Notes under the pieces: model-generated
What the model saw: only the letters and a program-made list of their open reading frames with translations
Told to the model about the DNA's origin: nothing
Databases searched by the model: none
Translations under genes and position numbers: made by a program
Shown here: piece by piece, positions 29,548 through 38,719 of the stretch
Position numbering within the stretch: the first letter of the stretch is position 1
Layout of the letters: each line of letters begins with the position of its first letter
NCBI GenBank assembly: GCA_938075675.1
Contig: CALJHE010000001.1
Coordinates: 1 to 64,000 of the forward strand
DNA from: Candidatus Poseidoniaceae archaeon
GTDB lineage: Archaea; Thermoplasmatota; Poseidoniia; Poseidoniales; Poseidoniaceae
DNA length: 64,000 bases
Reading direction: 5' to 3'

Positions 29548-30159
29548 TCAGTTGATGAGTACTTGACCTCTGTCGATTAAATCTGTACAATACAAGTCAA
29601 GATTTGCGAGAACAAGTGGAGGCGTTTGGTCTGGAACGTTGAGAATCACAGACAAAACTTCTCTCTGCCGGAAGGTGTTGATGAAGGTGTGAAGGTATTC
29701 AGCAAGCATTCGATCATCGTTGTAGATTGCAAGGGCATTAACGCTGTCCAAGAATACAAAGTTACGAGCTGCGGTGGTCATTCTTAGAATATACAGTGTT
29801 CTCAAGAGAACGGACTCGAGCATAATTGGGCTGTCGACAAAATGGATGTTGGTGTAGGCAACGTCAGTGCCTCCAAGGATGCCAGAGGACACCAAATCAA
29901 CGAACTGGATCCGAGAAATGTCTTCGTCAGTGAGTCCAATTGCCTTGAATTCTTCAATACGTTCTGCTGCACCGACGCTGGCACAAATGTATACGCCACC
30001 CATTTCAAACATCTGCATTAGCGGGATGAGAGTGCTTGCAGTGACGTTGAATGCGTTTGAATTACCACAGCGAACCTGAATCGAACTGTTGAGGCTAACA
30101 TCCTGAGCAAGTTGCTCAGCAATACGGTCATCGAGTACGAGATTCGTGTACATTATCAT
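29548..30159 (-). CDS. KaiC/RecA-like protein lacking a Walker A motif
   Basis: SSIQVRCGNSNAFNVTASTL in place of a P-loop; NFVFLDSVNALAIYND; 4-bp overlap with upstream KaiC gene. Confidence 0.6.
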   Translation of the reverse strand: MIMYTNLVLDDRIAEQLAQDVSLNSSIQVRCGNSNAFNVTASTLIPLMQMFEMGGVYICASVGAAERIEEFKAIGLTDEDISRIQFVDLVSSGILGGTDVAYTNIHFVDSPIMLESVLLRTLYILRMTTAARNFVFLDSVNALAIYNDDRMLAEYLHTFINTFRQREVLSVILNVPDQTPPLVLANLDLYCTDLIDRGQVLIN

Positions 30160-30944
30160 CCACCTACCTTGTTGGTTTTATCGTGTTGAGCGCCCCATTT
30201 GAGCATTGGAGTAAGCATTACTCCGAGAGGAGTCAGTTCGATAGCGTGTTTCGCTCGACTGTGGGAAGTGCCTCGCATCTTTACCACCTGCAGGAAACGA
30301 AGAAGGTGGCCCATGCGTTCAACATCGCCCATGACGATAATCCCGTCGGCAATTGCCTCCTCCACACCGAAGGAAGACCAATGAGCGTTTTCTGTGGCAG
30401 AAGTAATCTCTGAAATCAGGATGGTCGTGCAACCAAGTGAGGCAAGTTTCTTACCGAGAGTGAAAAGGAAGTCACGAATCAATTGCTCGGATTTAATCTT
30501 GTAACAAAGTGTAGTCACCGAATCAATCACAAGCCGTGTAGCACCGATTTCGTGAACGATGTTGATAATCGCTTTAATCAATGCGTGAACATCGTCAAGG
30601 TCGAAAGACGCCTTGTCAAGACCGAGCCAAGAATACAACACGTCCATGTCAAAAACATTGATTTTGCCAGAGTCAACCATTTTCATATCGAAAAAAGCGT
30701 ATTGCCGGATGTTTTCGAGGAGTTTAATCGAAGGTTCAGTTGCAGTAAAGTGCGCACATGATTCCGGGAGCTTTGCAAGAGCACCACGGACAAGGAACTC
30801 CATGGCAAGTGTGGTCTTTCCTGAGCCACAAGTACCTGCAGCAAGAACGGTCGAGCCGTGAGGTATACCGCCCCGAAGGATTTCGTCCAAGCCGTGAATA
30901 CCCGTAATACAGCGGTCACGGGTGTAATTAGAGGTTGACTGCAT
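30156..30944 (-). CDS. KaiC-domain ATPase (RecA superfamily)
   Basis: ITGIHGLDEILRGGIPHGSTVLAAGTCGSGKTTLAMEFLVRGA intact Walker A; RLVIDSVTTL Walker B. Confidence 0.88.
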   Translation of the reverse strand: MQSTSNYTRDRCITGIHGLDEILRGGIPHGSTVLAAGTCGSGKTTLAMEFLVRGALAKLPESCAHFTATEPSIKLLENIRQYAFFDMKMVDSGKINVFDMDVLYSWLGLDKASFDLDDVHALIKAIINIVHEIGATRLVIDSVTTLCYKIKSEQLIRDFLFTLGKKLASLGCTTILISEITSATENAHWSSFGVEEAIADGIIVMGDVERMGHLLRFLQVVKMRGTSHSRAKHAIELTPLGVMLTPMLKWGAQHDKTNKVGG

Positions 30945-31017
30945 GGGATTCAACACACACCAGTGGCTTTGGGTTCATGAAGCATCCGCTGATTAGCGTT
31001 CAAACGGGCATCGGATA

Positions 31018-32100
31018 TCACGAACTTGAGATTGTCCCTGGAGTTGGCGAAGTTTGGACCGCCCAAGAGGCTTGAGTGCCGTTGAAAGTCGCCTCCATTG
31101 ATTGACCCAAAGAGGTGAATAAACCGTCCTCACCGCCCCACTGAACGGTCATCACATCATACGGCCTTGCTTGGTCAAGTTGCGTGTAACGCAGGGAAAG
31201 AACACCCTTTCCGTCGTTGAGCAAGTTAATTGACCCCACGCCAAGGAACGATTCCTGTGACAAATCAATGATCTGTGAAGCACCATCGCTGGCTTGTGAG
31301 CTTTCATCTCCGGTAAAGAGTACAGTCGAGTGTCCAGAAATTACACCATCTTGGAACAACAGATTCGTCCCCCCATCTGCAGAGGTGTGATTTAGAGACC
31401 ATCCTCGTAAAGAAAGGGCGAAGTCATTCGGATTATAGATTTCAATCCACTCAGGTCCAAGGGATATCGGCCTTAGCATAACTTCGCTCAAATAGAGGTC
31501 ATTGTCTTTTTGACCTCCACGATGAACTTCAAGAATGACACGGAGGATTTCTCCGTTTTGTGAGAATTGACGGTTGGCCGAAGAAGAGGCTGTAGCCGTA
31601 GAACGTTCTGTACCTCCGGAAAACAAATCCACGCCTACACGAGAAGCGTTGTGTGATTCAATCACAGAAATCGACAAATAAAGCGAAAAACCAATATCCA
31701 ACCCGAGCCCCAGCGCCATGTTTTCTTCGGACACATTACGCAGCGCTTCAATACGTTGTTCATCCAATATGCCGCCACTCACAAGGCCAGTCTGCACGCG
31801 CCCGTTGTCCAAAGATACTGCATCCAATAAATGCCATTCGGATGTCGAATTATTGTAGTCGAGGCTGTCCGGGCCCATCGGTACAAACCATCCACCGTCT
31901 GAAGTCAAACGATCCATACCTTGTACAGCAGCACGGTCGATTCGGTCTACATCTGGGTCGTTCGATCCCATCTGAAGTTGTGCAAGTGAAAGAAAGGCGG
32001 TAAGAATCATGAGAAACAACGCAAATGCTGAAAGAAATTCAATGACTGCCGTGAGAGCATTGTTGTCTCTTTCAAGAGAGCAAACCTCCACACCGCGCAT
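31018..32100 (-). CDS. Pilin-like N-terminus fused to lamin-tail-like domain (surface protein)
   Basis: MRGVEVCSLERDNNALTAVIEFLSAFALFLMILTAFLSLAQLQMG short basic leader plus hydrophobic helix; LYLSEVMLRPISLGPEWIEIYNPNDFALSLRGWSLNHT...GHSTVLFTGDE LTD-like. Start chosen at MRGVEV. Confidence 0.65.
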   Translation of the reverse strand: MRGVEVCSLERDNNALTAVIEFLSAFALFLMILTAFLSLAQLQMGSNDPDVDRIDRAAVQGMDRLTSDGGWFVPMGPDSLDYNNSTSEWHLLDAVSLDNGRVQTGLVSGGILDEQRIEALRNVSEENMALGLGLDIGFSLYLSISVIESHNASRVGVDLFSGGTERSTATASSSANRQFSQNGEILRVILEVHRGGQKDNDLYLSEVMLRPISLGPEWIEIYNPNDFALSLRGWSLNHTSADGGTNLLFQDGVISGHSTVLFTGDESSQASDGASQIIDLSQESFLGVGSINLLNDGKGVLSLRYTQLDQARPYDVMTVQWGGEDGLFTSLGQSMEATFNGTQASWAVQTSPTPGTISSS

Positions 32101-32174
32101 GAAGTTGCTACTGTTCGGCGATTGAAGAGGTTGCCGCATGGAGTGAATGCAAATCATCGAATTATTGCGCCTAT

Positions 32175-32189
32175 GCCCCCTTCGGGGGC
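32175..32189. repeat. GC-rich hairpin GCCCCC-TTC-GGGGGC between divergent surface-protein genes
   Basis: Perfect 6-bp arms read directly at 32175-32180 and 32184-32189. Confidence 0.8.
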
Positions 32190-32226
32190 GATGAGTCTTT
32201 GAAGCCCCGCTGTGAGGCACCTGTCA

Positions 32227-35178
32227 ATGTCGCGCCGTGCAGTACGTGAATCTGGCCGTAAAAGCGGGAGTATCTGCTTTGTTCTTCTTCTCCTCTTGGC
32301 ATCACTCACTGGTCTGATATCGCTACCTGGCGCATCTGCAAATGTGAGCGGTGACCTCGCACTTATCGACACCAATTCACCCGTCGAAGACTCATGGAGT
32401 TCTTCTTGGGAGAACATAAATTTCAATGTCACCATCACCAATGAAGGATTACAATCAATCACAAGTAGAGACCTACGGTGGTATGCATGCGAGGGTGAAG
32501 TCGATGTGAACAGCTGTAAATCGAATTATGTGGAATTTGGAAGCTTTTCCCTCCCGACAATTTACTCTGGGACTACTTCAGATTATCAATCATCGAACCC
32601 ATGGAATCCGTCTGGAGATGAAGGGGTCTTTACAATCGTCTACGCATTTACTCTCACAGACCAAGATCCATCAGATGATGAATTAATGTTCAGAATTAAT
32701 CTCACTCGGTCGTTCGTCGACCTCAGCGTTGATTCCAATTTCGACCCAACTACCACCTTAGCGAACCTTGGATTCGATGGTTCACAGGCTATTTTGAACA
32801 CTGGAACTGACTACACTATGAACGCGAAAGGCTCAGTAACAGCGTGCGGTACATGCAACTTCGTCGCCGACATTGGATGGCAACTTTGGTCCAGTGACGG
32901 CGTTGTTCTGATTTCTGAATCTTCAAACAGTGTTACGAATCTTCCGTCATGGGGTGGAGTATCCCCCTTCACACAGGTCATGCCCGCACTCAACCACGAC
33001 GATGAGGGAACTTTCCTGTTAAAGTGGGGACTGCTTAGTAGCTCCGGAACGCCATACGGGGATTTGGAACCATCAAATGATTTATCAGAACTCATTGTCG
33101 TTTTTGACGACACAATCGACCTCCAAGCAACTTCGATGATTCCGGGTCACGACCCCACTTCAGTGAATTACTACTATGGAGAGGAGATGGTGGAAACGGT
33201 AATCACCAACAACGGGTATGTCAGCATCTCATCCACGAATGTCGTGTTCCAAGTTTACGATCAACTCGGCGGACTTGAGGACGAAGCACAATGCCCACTC
33301 ATCGATTTCCACCCAGGTCAAGAGCAGACTTGCATGTTCAATGTCACCTTGATAGGGACGGATAAAATAGTGACAATCAGTATACCCTCTGTATTCGCTG
33401 AAGGCTCGGATTCAACGCCGGGTGACAACAGTTTGACCGAAACAACGGATTTCATCGCCGGCGACATTGACGCTACCATCACCCAAAGCAACTCTCAAGG
33501 CATTTACACAACCGGTGACCAGATTATCATGGTTGCTCGAACGGGGGATACTGCAGCGGCACCTCTCAACTATTCCTGGTTCAAAGCAGGCATAATCAAC
33601 ATTGGATACGGCAACATCCTAAACATATCCGGCTCAGTTCTTGGACTCGGCGACCATACTGTAACTCTGCGTGTCACGGATGCCTTTGGAGTTCTTGAAT
33701 CCGCTCACGTCGAGGTTACTCTGTTCAACTATGTCTCGCTCGACAACGGCGACCTGTTTTCAGGAGAAGCCGTCACGCGCTCACTTTCTTACTTTGAACA
33801 TGAGTCGATTTTACCTGTTCTCGGCACACAATACGGTATTGGAGAAGGGAGAGAACCCCTGCTCTTGCTGTCGTTCAATATTTTATCTGTTGCGGACGAT
33901 TCCGACAACACTGGACTCGACAGAATGAACATACACCTCAACACTTCAAACATACTTCCAAGCAACATTCCATTGGAAACCGTTGAATTGAGATACCTTC
34001 CATCCCTTGAGGACAATATATGGACATATCTTGATGAATACACGAAGAACATCGACAACACGTTCGACGTTACCCTGTATGGGAATGGTGTCTTGATGAT
34101 CATTGGCGTAGCGCCGCCTGCAAATATCTCCAGTGGCCCACTGGACTACAAACAACTCAAGGCAGGCAGTATTGAACTGAACTGGACGCCTGAAGGTGAT
34201 GTGAGCAATCCGTATGTTGGATCTTGGAACATCTACAAACTTACCGTATCCAACAATGCAGGAACAATATTCCCAAATCCATACCCTGATTTCAATTCAA
34301 TTGTGTGGGATCAACTTACGTCAACGACGATGGTAACTTCACTTTCACCGAACATGAATTCATGGACTGACCCAACCCCATTGCAAGACGGAATTTGTGC
34401 ATCCTATGCCATCATGCCTGCTGACCGGGAAGGCTCGCCTGATTTCCTTCACATTGAGATTTCAAGAGACAACTCTGGACAGCCTGTGGCATTCTGTGGC
34501 GATGCTGTTGCCCCAGACAAAGTGGTCACAAACCTGCGAGTTACATCATCATTCACAAACGATACAGACTGCTACAAAATCATGAACGATTGGTCAATGT
34601 GTTACGATGTCAACATGTCATGGACATGGCCAGACCATGAAGAAACTGGCAACGTCACTTGGAACCTCTATCGTACCGATCAAAGGCCCGATGAAATCGA
34701 CATCACCTTCTTGACTCCAATTGAAGAAGGTTTGACGGGTATTTCTGGCGAAAAGGGATACTATAACCAAAGCGGCATCTCAGATGATAACATACGCCCA
34801 TACCGAACGTTCTACTACATATTGGCTCCAGTCGACTCCGTTGGAAACCAATTGAACGAAGCGAACTACCCGACGAACTCAATCCGTGTGAGCATCGAAG
34901 ATGAATGGTGGGACTACAATCAACACCTCATACCTGAACCAGCACCTGAGCCTGAGCCGCCGTTGGGCGTAGAATGGTTAGGAACGCTCACAGACTACAT
35001 GGGGGTTCAAGAGTTCCAATTGACCGGTGCTGCAGCACTTCTTACGCTCGTAACGAGCATGATTTTCTTACCTCTTATCATCAAGAAAAGAAAGCGGTTG
35101 GCAAGGGTCATGAATGCTCGTAAAAACCGAGCAAACTCTCAATTGACTGCACAGGACCTTGAAGACTTCTTCGATTGA
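32227..35178 (+). CDS. Large secreted/surface protein with C-terminal membrane anchor
   Basis: Signal peptide SICFVLLLLLASLTGLISLPGASAN, repeated Ig/CARDB-like beta regions, PEPAPEPEPP linker, C-terminal TM LTGAAALLTLVTSMIFLPLIIKKRKRLAR. Confidence 0.8.
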   Translation: MSRRAVRESGRKSGSICFVLLLLLASLTGLISLPGASANVSGDLALIDTNSPVEDSWSSSWENINFNVTITNEGLQSITSRDLRWYACEGEVDVNSCKSNYVEFGSFSLPTIYSGTTSDYQSSNPWNPSGDEGVFTIVYAFTLTDQDPSDDELMFRINLTRSFVDLSVDSNFDPTTTLANLGFDGSQAILNTGTDYTMNAKGSVTACGTCNFVADIGWQLWSSDGVVLISESSNSVTNLPSWGGVSPFTQVMPALNHDDEGTFLLKWGLLSSSGTPYGDLEPSNDLSELIVVFDDTIDLQATSMIPGHDPTSVNYYYGEEMVETVITNNGYVSISSTNVVFQVYDQLGGLEDEAQCPLIDFHPGQEQTCMFNVTLIGTDKIVTISIPSVFAEGSDSTPGDNSLTETTDFIAGDIDATITQSNSQGIYTTGDQIIMVARTGDTAAAPLNYSWFKAGIINIGYGNILNISGSVLGLGDHTVTLRVTDAFGVLESAHVEVTLFNYVSLDNGDLFSGEAVTRSLSYFEHESILPVLGTQYGIGEGREPLLLLSFNILSVADDSDNTGLDRMNIHLNTSNILPSNIPLETVELRYLPSLEDNIWTYLDEYTKNIDNTFDVTLYGNGVLMIIGVAPPANISSGPLDYKQLKAGSIELNWTPEGDVSNPYVGSWNIYKLTVSNNAGTIFPNPYPDFNSIVWDQLTSTTMVTSLSPNMNSWTDPTPLQDGICASYAIMPADREGSPDFLHIEISRDNSGQPVAFCGDAVAPDKVVTNLRVTSSFTNDTDCYKIMNDWSMCYDVNMSWTWPDHEETGNVTWNLYRTDQRPDEIDITFLTPIEEGLTGISGEKGYYNQSGISDDNIRPYRTFYYILAPVDSVGNQLNEANYPTNSIRVSIEDEWWDYNQHLIPEPAPEPEPPLGVEWLGTLTDYMGVQEFQLTGAAALLTLVTSMIFLPLIIKKRKRLARVMNARKNRANSQLTAQDLEDFFD

Positions 35179-35185
35179 CGAGATA

Positions 35186-35272
35186 TGGCGCGGCAGGGGA
35201 GATTCGAACTCCCGAGGTGAGACACCACTGGATTAGCAATCCAGCGCAATGGCCAGGCTATGCGACTGCCGC
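35186..35272 (-). tRNA. tRNA-Ser(GCT), CCA encoded
   Basis: Reverse complement gcggcagtcgcatagcctggccattgcgctggattgctaatccagtggtgtctcacctcgggagttcgaatctcccctgccgcGCCA: 7-bp acceptor stem, anticodon loop TTGCTAA, long variable arm, GTTCGAATC T-loop. Confidence 0.95.
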
Positions 35273-35350
35273 AGTAACTCGGCGACCGTCGAAGCAGTCA
35301 TGAACATGACGGTTGGCACCGCACTCCAATTCATTCAAAAAACGCATGAC

Positions 35351-36373
35351 TCAGGCTAATGGACCCAAGAATCCGAGCCATGTAGGAGGGACGGTGCATA
35401 CGGCCACGAGAGCGACATGCATCCAACCAAGATAGTATAACGAGCGGATGAATGATTTAGCGGCTTTAGGCATTCTTCCATTCTCATCAAGTTCTTCCAA
35501 TGGGTCGATGTCCCAAACGGATTTCGCATACCAAATTGTAAGGCCACCGGCTAAAAATGCCCAGAGCAGTGGCAAGCCGCTTTCTGGCCAAAAAATTGGT
35601 ACAAGTCCGAGAAGAAGGAGAAGAACACAGTAAACCTTGGATTCCAAAACCGTTCGTTCAGGGCCCTTCACTTCGTTCAACATAGGGATGTTCACCTTGC
35701 CATATTCGCCTGAACGGTACAGTGCAAGTGCCCAGAAATGAGGCGGAGTCCAAAGGAAAATGAGCATGAAAAACACCCATGGGATAGGTGATCCAAGGTC
35801 AAACGGATTCATTGAGTCAATAGATGAAGATGCCGCCGCAGCCCAGCCAATCAAAGGAGGAGTAGCACCAGCAATCCCGCCTATGACAATGTTTTGTGGT
35901 GTCCGACGTTTCAACCACATGGAATAGACGAGAACATAGAAGGCGACAGAGAAAAAGGACCAAAAGGCTGCCTTCCAATGTACGAGGAAAAACATTGATG
36001 AGCCAAGAACAGCAATCAACAGACCAAACACCAGTGCACCACGCGCTGAAATGTGCCCTTGAGGCACAGGCCTGTTCTTCGTACGACGCATGTGTGGGTC
36101 AATATCTGCATCGTACCACATGTTGATTGAATTAGAACCTCCAGCAGATAATGTACCAGCAACAACGGTCAAAGCAACAGTGTAAACGGTATCCATCCAA
36201 GAGCGTTGGACATCCAAAAGTCCGTGTCTCGCAAGCAGGTCATGAACGAATATTGCACAAACGGCCGTTACTTGGAGCAAAACGATGACTCGAAGTTTCA
36301 TCAATCGCATGAAGACGGTCGGCCATCCCGGGTGAGGCAAAGACTCCTCAACAGGTTGTTCGTCCACCTTCAT
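35351..36373 (-). CDS. ctaB: Protoheme IX farnesyltransferase
   Basis: GGSNSINMWYDADIDPHMRRTKNRPVPQGHIS; WTPPHFWALALYRSGEYGKVNIPML. Confidence 0.95.
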   Translation of the reverse strand: MKVDEQPVEESLPHPGWPTVFMRLMKLRVIVLLQVTAVCAIFVHDLLARHGLLDVQRSWMDTVYTVALTVVAGTLSAGGSNSINMWYDADIDPHMRRTKNRPVPQGHISARGALVFGLLIAVLGSSMFFLVHWKAAFWSFFSVAFYVLVYSMWLKRRTPQNIVIGGIAGATPPLIGWAAAASSSIDSMNPFDLGSPIPWVFFMLIFLWTPPHFWALALYRSGEYGKVNIPMLNEVKGPERTVLESKVYCVLLLLLGLVPIFWPESGLPLLWAFLAGGLTIWYAKSVWDIDPLEELDENGRMPKAAKSFIRSLYYLGWMHVALVAVCTVPPTWLGFLGPLA

Positions 36374-37470
36374 TCCTCCTCATGTGACGAGAGGCCACTC
36401 GAAAGTCGCATAAAGAACGAGGCAGACACGGCGACTAAGAAACAACAGACGCCGAAAACGAGATGCAACAATGAGACCCACTCAGGGAACTGTTCCATGT
36501 CGGCAAGTACAATGTAAGAGCCGCCAACAAGAACATTGAGAATCCACAGACCGGCTGCAAAGTCCGTAATTCGACCAATCGCAGGCGTCACTTCGTGTTC
36601 TCGTGAATCAAGACGAAGTCGGGCAGAGCCGGATACCAACACGAGACCAACCAGAATTGCACCAAACCTGTGAATCATCTGAATGATGACTCCTGGCCCG
36701 TCAAACGATGGCAAAAGAGAACCATTACACTTCGGCCAGCCGTTGGGGAATCCAACCGAACAACCCTGGTTGTATTGTCCACCCGCAGTTGAGGAGACCC
36801 ATGCACCAAGTATGAGGAGTGTGAAGACTGCGCCAACCATCGAATCAACTCGAGTTTTGTTGGCAGCAACAAATTCTGGATTCATCGAAAAGATGTCCCA
36901 TCCGGACTGCTCTTGACGACGCATCGCAAAGTGTTGGAATAAGAATGTCGAAGTGAAAATACTGGCAAGAGAGAGATGTAATGCCACGGACCAATCTACG
37001 TTGTCCAACGATACAGTTAGAGCTCCGACAAGGGCTTGAACAATGAGCAGTATACCAGATAAGATTGTTGTCCTAAACACTGTTTTGCCGTAAGTCTCAA
37101 TCATTCGATAGGCAAGAACGGCGTTCAATAATACTGGTACTGCGATGACGCCTACGAGCATTCGATGAAACCATTCCGAAAAAATTTCAAACGTTGTGTA
37201 ACGATGGTCAGCCCCACGAGAGTCAATCTCTTCAGGGTACTCATCCCAGTAAGCGCCTTGTTCATCGGGGGAGATATCAAATCCCCATGTGCCAAAGCAC
37301 TGAGGCCAATCGGGGCACGACTCGCCCGCATCGTTGATTCGAATGGTGCCGCCTGCAATAATAATGCATAACGCCATCCCGAGGAGAATCAAAGGAAGAG
37401 TCGACGGTCGTCGCCACCACGCCTGCCCCATGTGTAATGGTGAGAGCAGACCCCTTTTGAACACATTCAT
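36370..37470 (-). CDS. ctaA: Heme A synthase / cytochrome oxidase assembly protein CtaA
   Basis: GGTIRINDAGESCPDWPQCFGTW; EWFHRMLVGVIAVPVLLNAVL; GCSVGFPNGWPKCNGSLLP; start set at internal ATG 37470. Confidence 0.93.
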   Translation of the reverse strand: MNVFKRGLLSPLHMGQAWWRRPSTLPLILLGMALCIIIAGGTIRINDAGESCPDWPQCFGTWGFDISPDEQGAYWDEYPEEIDSRGADHRYTTFEIFSEWFHRMLVGVIAVPVLLNAVLAYRMIETYGKTVFRTTILSGILLIVQALVGALTVSLDNVDWSVALHLSLASIFTSTFLFQHFAMRRQEQSGWDIFSMNPEFVAANKTRVDSMVGAVFTLLILGAWVSSTAGGQYNQGCSVGFPNGWPKCNGSLLPSFDGPGVIIQMIHRFGAILVGLVLVSGSARLRLDSREHEVTPAIGRITDFAAGLWILNVLVGGSYIVLADMEQFPEWVSLLHLVFGVCCFLVAVSASFFMRLSSGLSSHEEE

Positions 37471-37482
37471 GCACCCATAACT

Positions 37483-38385
37483 GTGTCGAGAACTCGCATC
37501 CACCTTTTCTCACTGCTGCTCATAGCATTGATTATGGCGACTCAGATCCCAGCAACAACCTCTTCCTCCACCGTTGAAGACGAATTTGCAGGACTTTTGG
37601 ACGTCGTGATTTTTGATGCTTCATGCATGCATTCTTCGGACCCGTGTGATGCAGAACATGTTGTGCATCTGGTCGAATATTATGGTGCAGATTGGTGCGA
37701 ACCTTGCGAATTGATTGAAGATGAAATGGATGCACTGAACAGAAGCGACACTTTCGTGCTCCAGCATCACCCATCGGTTGTCGATGAATCCTTTCTTAGC
37801 GCCTCAAAATTGCGGTTTGAGTATGAACATCGACTTCTCTTCATACCAAGTATTGTCATTGATGGACAAGGCCTGCTTACCGGTTCCAGCCAAGGCTTAG
37901 AATTGTCAAACGCATTAAGCCTCCGTGAAACAAACTTCAGCGGTTTGAATAATGTATCACTCAGTAGCGGTAACCTCTCATGGACCGCTTCACGAGGAGA
38001 TTCAGTCAGTGTTTGGATGACTGAAGCAACACCACACTCCACTCGAAACAGAACGCATCCAACTTTAGCAACGGGAATGATGCAATTCAATGCCTCGGAT
38101 GAAGTCGCTAATATCTCAGCCATGAAAGGTGAAACTGGAGGGAAAGTTGTTGTCCTTCTCGAGAAAACCGGCGTATACCGTTTGGTAACGGATTCTGAAA
38201 ACCCTACCGGTGGAATGGATGTTTACGATGGCAACACAACCGGTTTTGAAACAAAAAATAATCGAGCCTCACCAGGCACTGAAGCAGCGGTTTGGACCGT
38301 AGTTCTGATCGTATCTCTTCTACCTGCAATGTACATGCGGTGGTCGATTTCTAAACAAGCCCCAAGAACCGAAGAAGAGGAGTAA
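37483..38385 (+). CDS. Secreted, membrane-anchored thioredoxin-like protein
   Basis: Signal peptide HLFSLLLIALIMATQIPA; VEYYGADWCEPCELIEDEM (CxxC); C-terminal TM. Confidence 0.75.
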   Translation: MSRTRIHLFSLLLIALIMATQIPATTSSSTVEDEFAGLLDVVIFDASCMHSSDPCDAEHVVHLVEYYGADWCEPCELIEDEMDALNRSDTFVLQHHPSVVDESFLSASKLRFEYEHRLLFIPSIVIDGQGLLTGSSQGLELSNALSLRETNFSGLNNVSLSSGNLSWTASRGDSVSVWMTEATPHSTRNRTHPTLATGMMQFNASDEVANISAMKGETGGKVVVLLEKTGVYRLVTDSENPTGGMDVYDGNTTGFETKNNRASPGTEAAVWTVVLIVSLLPAMYMRWSISKQAPRTEEEE

Positions 38386-38393
38386 TTCTCCGA

Positions 38394-38415
38394 TTGAACC
38401 TTGGGGTAGGTTCAA
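38394..38415. repeat. Perfect 8-bp inverted repeat TTGAACCT-N6-AGGTTCAA
   Basis: ttgaacct tggggt aggttcaa read directly; 9 bp after the thioredoxin-like stop and upstream of rpoK. Confidence 0.85.
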
Positions 38416-38455
38416 GAAGAGTAGGCAGGTCGCCAAACTGCGGGTGTTCCCGTAA

Positions 38456-38719
38456 GTGAATCTCATGGTTAAGCCAGCACGACTCCACACACGATTTGAA
38501 AGAGCTCGAATTATCGGTGCACGCGCACTCCAAATCGGAATGGGCGCTCCACTCTACGCAAACGAAGAAGTCCTACGTGAGGCATTTAGAGAAGAACTTA
38601 TTTCCCTCTACGGTCTTGAAGAGGCATCGGTACGCTTCGTTCTCGACCCACTCAAGATTGCGTTGTATGAGTACGAACACGAACTCATACCAATCGATAT
38701 CGACCCTCACGAAGACTAA
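38456..38719 (+). CDS. rpoK: DNA-directed RNA polymerase subunit K (Rpb6/omega)
   Basis: [24 protein letters not shown] and C-terminal [19 protein letters not shown] match the RpoK signature; ATG alternative at 38465. Confidence 0.9.
   Translation: MNLMVKPARLHTRFERARIIGARALQIGMGAPLYANEEVLREAFREELISLYGLEEASVRFVLDPLKIALYEYEHELIPIDIDPHED

Noticed and set aside
28734-30944. Circadian kai system
   Set aside because: No KaiA or KaiB, and two of the three KaiC-like proteins lack P-loops; KaiC-family proteins are common in archaea without clocks.
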